Assembly (NCBI GenBank): GCA_016931615.1
Contig: JAFGEL010000108.1
Span: forward strand, 1-34,331
Reading direction: 5' to 3'
From: Desulfuromonadales bacterium
GTDB lineage: Bacteria; Desulfobacterota; Desulfuromonadia; Desulfuromonadales; Geopsychrobacteraceae
Length of the DNA: 34,331 nt
The notes beneath the pieces are model-generated. The model made no database searches. It was not told the DNA's origin and saw only the letters and a program-made list of their open reading frames with translations. Positions within the stretch are counted from its first letter, which is position 1. Each line of letters begins with the position of its first letter. The position numbers and the translations under genes were made by a program. Shown here piece after piece: positions 32,128 to 34,331 of this stretch.

Positions 32128-34251
32128 ATGCGTTTGAGGCTCTTCATTGGCTGCGTTGCGGCTCTGGTTATCATTGCCCTGTTGTTGTCCTGGGCTAACT
32201 CTCTGCGCACAGCGTTGTCGGCACATATCCTTCAGATAGATCGCCCGAATGAGGTAAAAGTTGAACAGGGTGAAATGGTGCAGCTCAATCTTTACGGTGG
32301 GCAGGTGGACGAAGATGCGATAATCAGTCTGGTCGCATCGATGAATCACAACCAGGCTCTGATCGATATCTACCCGGTAGAGGGGATTTATAACTCGGCT
32401 TTGATTTATAAGGATATTCTTTACCTGGGAAGCAATAAGGATGGGCTGAAAGTCTTGGACGTCAGTCGGCCGACCAAGCCCCGACTCCTTGGTGAATATC
32501 TTCCGGGATCGACCATTGTCGATATTCGGCAGCAGGATGACAGGCTCTATCTTTCCTGCGGAACAGGCGGTGTCGTCCTGATGCAGATTGAGGATGAGGG
32601 CCGACTCCTTCATCTTGCTGACATCGAGACTACAGATGTTACTGTAAAGACGTTATTTCTGAATGACAGTCTCGTTGTTGCGGCCGGGTCAGAAGGGGTG
32701 CTTTTGTTCGATCAGAGTCGTTCCTCTGAGAATTTTCTCGTTGGTTCACTGAAACTTGAAGCATCGGTGAAAAATCTGACTTCTTTTAAGAACGTGCTTT
32801 ATGTTCTTTGTGAGAAGTCTCGGGTTCACATTTACAAGCGGGATGAAGACGTCAATCTCGTAAAGATTGGAATTTTGGAGTTGTCCGAACCCGTGAGGGA
32901 TTTTGCTGTCCATGGGGGTAAATTATATGTTGCCACCTCTTTAGGCCTGGATGTCTACTCGTTGGATGATCCCTTGCATCCGCGTTTTGAGAAAAACATT
33001 GATGCCTTTGGTTCGGCGGATAAGATCTACTCCGGAGCAGACAGTTTGTATGTCATCGACAGTTTTTCGCGGCTGTCGAGGATAAATTCCAAGCGTGAAA
33101 AATCAGTGGATGATATCAACCTGGCCAGCGATATCCGGACCCTGGCAGAGAAAGGTCAGTATCTTTATCTTGCCGGCTCCAATCGTGGTTTGATGATTGT
33201 TGACCGCAGTCAGGTGCTCCAACAAGCAGATTTCGGCACGCTTCATACTCGTGGGAGTGTGCATGATATCTATAAAAAAAAGACCTGGATCTATGTCGCG
33301 GATAAGCGGGGCGGGGTGTTGCTGAAAAACCTGGAAGAGTCCGAATCAGACTTCCAGCAGGTGAGTCCCCGGTGGAGCGAAACTTTTTTTGCCGACGATA
33401 AGCGATTGTTTGTCGCTCAGGGGCAACTGGGGAGTGAAGTTTTTGACATCTCTAACCCTGGAGCCCCCCAGCTCATGAAGACATGGCCTGGGGTCAAGGC
33501 CCTGCGCTTGAGCATCTCCAACGGCTTTCTTGTGGTCACCAGAGGCCTTAACGGCATCGAGGTTTACGATATCGAGGATATGAACGAGCCGGTACTCTGT
33601 GATCAGAAAACAGATTTTCATGCTCTTGATGTCGCGGCAACTGAAGAACATGTTTACATTGCCGCAATGTCCGAAGGGCTGAAAATTTACGCTCTGGGTC
33701 GGGATGGGAGCCTGGTACTGAAGAGTGAGCTGACGCTGCCGTTTCCGATGAATCAATTTGCCCAAGCTGTTTCCGTCGTCGTTCAGGATGACATGGCCTA
33801 TGTTGCGAATGGACGCTCCGGATTGATGATTGTTGATGTTGCGAATTCTGAGAAACCCCAAATCCTCAGTCTTTTCGACATTCAGGGATTTGCCAAGGGG
33901 ATTGCTTTTGCCGAAGGAAACGTTTTCGTCAGCAGTCAAAACGGAGGTGTTACAGTTGTTGACGTCAGGAACCCACGTCAGCCGCTGCTGGCTGGACGTA
34001 TGGCTGTACAGGGATTATCGCGGGGTATACTGGTTGATGACGGTATGATTTATGTGGCGCGTAATAATCTTGGGCTGACGGCGATTCCTGTCCCATTGCG
34101 GGCTCAAAATGTCGATCAGATATCATCGCATCACTTGAAAGTTGACCTGCCTGCCGTCAATATAAAAGGCGCTTACGATTTGCAGATTTCCAGTCCCTAC
34201 GGCTTTGTGAGCTACGACAGGGTCGTTACCGTCGACGCACTTAAAAAATGA
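32128..34251 (+). CDS. Membrane-anchored LVIVD-repeat beta-propeller protein
   Basis: Start at ATG 32128 with GAGGGG nine bases upstream. The frame is open to 31972, but that would overlap the kinase by 152 bp and adds 52 unlikely residues. The 707-residue chain has a hydrophobic N-terminal segment (about 7-24) acting as a signal anchor, so the body faces the periplasm. About 40-residue LVIVD-type blades recur (LKVLDVSRPTKP, LMIVDRSQV, SEVFDISNPGAP, IEVYDIEDMNEP, LMIVDVANSEKP, VTVVDVRNPRQP). A C-terminal Ig-like stretch (YDLQISSPYGFVSYDRVVTV) ends in KK-stop. Its TGA is inside the terminal repeat (34245-34331), so the natural C-terminus may be missing. Blades could bind ligand or partner proteins; coupling to the kinase is inferred. 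Confidence 0.85.
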   Translation: MRLRLFIGCVAALVIIALLLSWANSLRTALSAHILQIDRPNEVKVEQGEMVQLNLYGGQVDEDAIISLVASMNHNQALIDIYPVEGIYNSALIYKDILYLGSNKDGLKVLDVSRPTKPRLLGEYLPGSTIVDIRQQDDRLYLSCGTGGVVLMQIEDEGRLLHLADIETTDVTVKTLFLNDSLVVAAGSEGVLLFDQSRSSENFLVGSLKLEASVKNLTSFKNVLYVLCEKSRVHIYKRDEDVNLVKIGILELSEPVRDFAVHGGKLYVATSLGLDVYSLDDPLHPRFEKNIDAFGSADKIYSGADSLYVIDSFSRLSRINSKREKSVDDINLASDIRTLAEKGQYLYLAGSNRGLMIVDRSQVLQQADFGTLHTRGSVHDIYKKKTWIYVADKRGGVLLKNLEESESDFQQVSPRWSETFFADDKRLFVAQGQLGSEVFDISNPGAPQLMKTWPGVKALRLSISNGFLVVTRGLNGIEVYDIEDMNEPVLCDQKTDFHALDVAATEEHVYIAAMSEGLKIYALGRDGSLVLKSELTLPFPMNQFAQAVSVVVQDDMAYVANGRSGLMIVDVANSEKPQILSLFDIQGFAKGIAFAEGNVFVSSQNGGVTVVDVRNPRQPLLAGRMAVQGLSRGILVDDGMIYVARNNLGLTAIPVPLRAQNVDQISSHHLKVDLPAVNIKGAYDLQISSPYGFVSYDRVVTVDALKK

Positions 34252-34253
34252 AC

Positions 34254-34277
34254 TACCCCGCCGCAAGCAGCGGGGTA
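34254..34277. terminator. GC-rich hairpin in the right repeat arm
   Basis: TACCCCGC (34254-34261) pairs with GCGGGGTA (34270-34277) around an 8-base loop, three bases after the LVIVD stop. It would terminate the kinase-LVIVD operon on the plus strand and the inward-reading minus-strand ORF on the other, so it may be bidirectional. Confidence 0.65.
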
Positions 34278-34331
34278 TCAGAAAAATTCTAACTGGTCGT
34301 CACGGTGCAAAGTTTCATAATCTTCCAGACC
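34278..34331 (-). CDS. 3' end of an unidentified ORF (mirror of the left-end fragment)
   Basis: Minus-strand frame identical to that at 1-54: 17 residues ending in EFF, then stop (34278-34280). Two copies facing inward support a multicopy element such as a transposase gene. The family is not identifiable. Confidence 0.35.
   Translation of the reverse strand, partial: GLEDYETLHRDDQLEFF

Larger units (their letters stand above)
34245..34331. repeat. Right arm of an 87-bp perfect terminal inverted repeat
   Basis: Exact reverse complement of 1-87, with identity ending between 34244 and 34245. The arm starts within the last codons of the LVIVD gene (AAAATGAAC), then has the hairpin 34254-34277, then a minus-strand coding end. 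See the left arm for interpretation as the end of a dispersed element and contig boundary. Confidence 0.95.

Overview
The window looks like chromosomal DNA from a Gram-negative, anaerobic-type deltaproteobacterium, most likely of the Desulfuromonas/Geobacter/Pelobacter group (Desulfuromonadia). This is inferred from the gene set: a 1150-residue single-chain pyruvate carboxylase, a GAF-containing PtsP, an OmpA protein with thrombospondin type-3 repeats, a DUF4080-type radical SAM protein, a hybrid histidine kinase next to an LVIVD-repeat protein, and moderate GC. No 16S rRNA or other phylogenetic marker is present, so the assignment is tentative. Genes are densely packed in short operons on both strands. 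I saw no tRNA, rRNA, CRISPR array or prophage.

Layout. (1) 1-87 is one arm of a perfect 87-bp inverted repeat whose other arm is 34245-34331. Each arm holds the last 17 codons of an inward-reading ORF, its stop and a GC-rich hairpin. The two ends therefore most likely run into two inverted copies of one longer dispersed element. (2) 355-3807 is pyruvate carboxylase with its own promoter. Convergent to it is a minus-strand run: two oligopeptide-type ABC ATPases (8382 to 6436), then ptsP (6368 to 4017). (3) 8572-15089 alternates strands: PHP phosphoesterase (+), enoyl-CoA hydratase (-), MscS channel (+), an M20 peptidase plus aminotransferase pair (-), and a membrane-anchored M23 murein endopeptidase (+). 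(4) 13752-20581 is a mostly plus-strand, closely spaced series: M23 peptidase, class II aldolase, TPR protein, ACP phosphodiesterase, CPBP intramembrane protease, a two-nuclease DUF2779 protein and a glutathione-S-transferase-like protein. (5) 20735-23112 holds single genes: D-2-hydroxyacid dehydrogenase, CGGC-domain protein and methyltransferase, separated by AT-richer DNA with strong dyads. (6) 23221-26340 is a divergent pair of radical SAM genes sharing a 96-bp intergenic region. (7) 26401-29463 (minus) holds an OmpA-family porin-like protein and a DUF6178-like protein. (8) 29608-34251 (plus) is a signalling operon: a 41-residue micro-ORF, a hybrid histidine kinase with two degenerate receiver domains, and a membrane-anchored LVIVD beta-propeller protein whose stop codon lies inside the terminal repeat.

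Functional links. Pyruvate carboxylase (pyruvate to oxaloacetate) and PtsP (PEP-dependent signalling) both sit at the PEP/pyruvate node, but they are convergent and share no promoter. The peptide-transport ATPases, M20 peptidase and aminotransferase could together serve peptide and amino-acid use, although no permease or binding protein is present. The 29608-34251 operon is the best candidate for an undescribed system: translational coupling ties a micro-ORF, a kinase with inactivated receivers and a propeller protein into one unit. A second candidate is the DUF2779 protein, which joins a Cas4/RecB-like nuclease with an iron-sulfur-type cysteine set to a DEDD-type exonuclease-like domain and lies immediately downstream of a CPBP protease gene.
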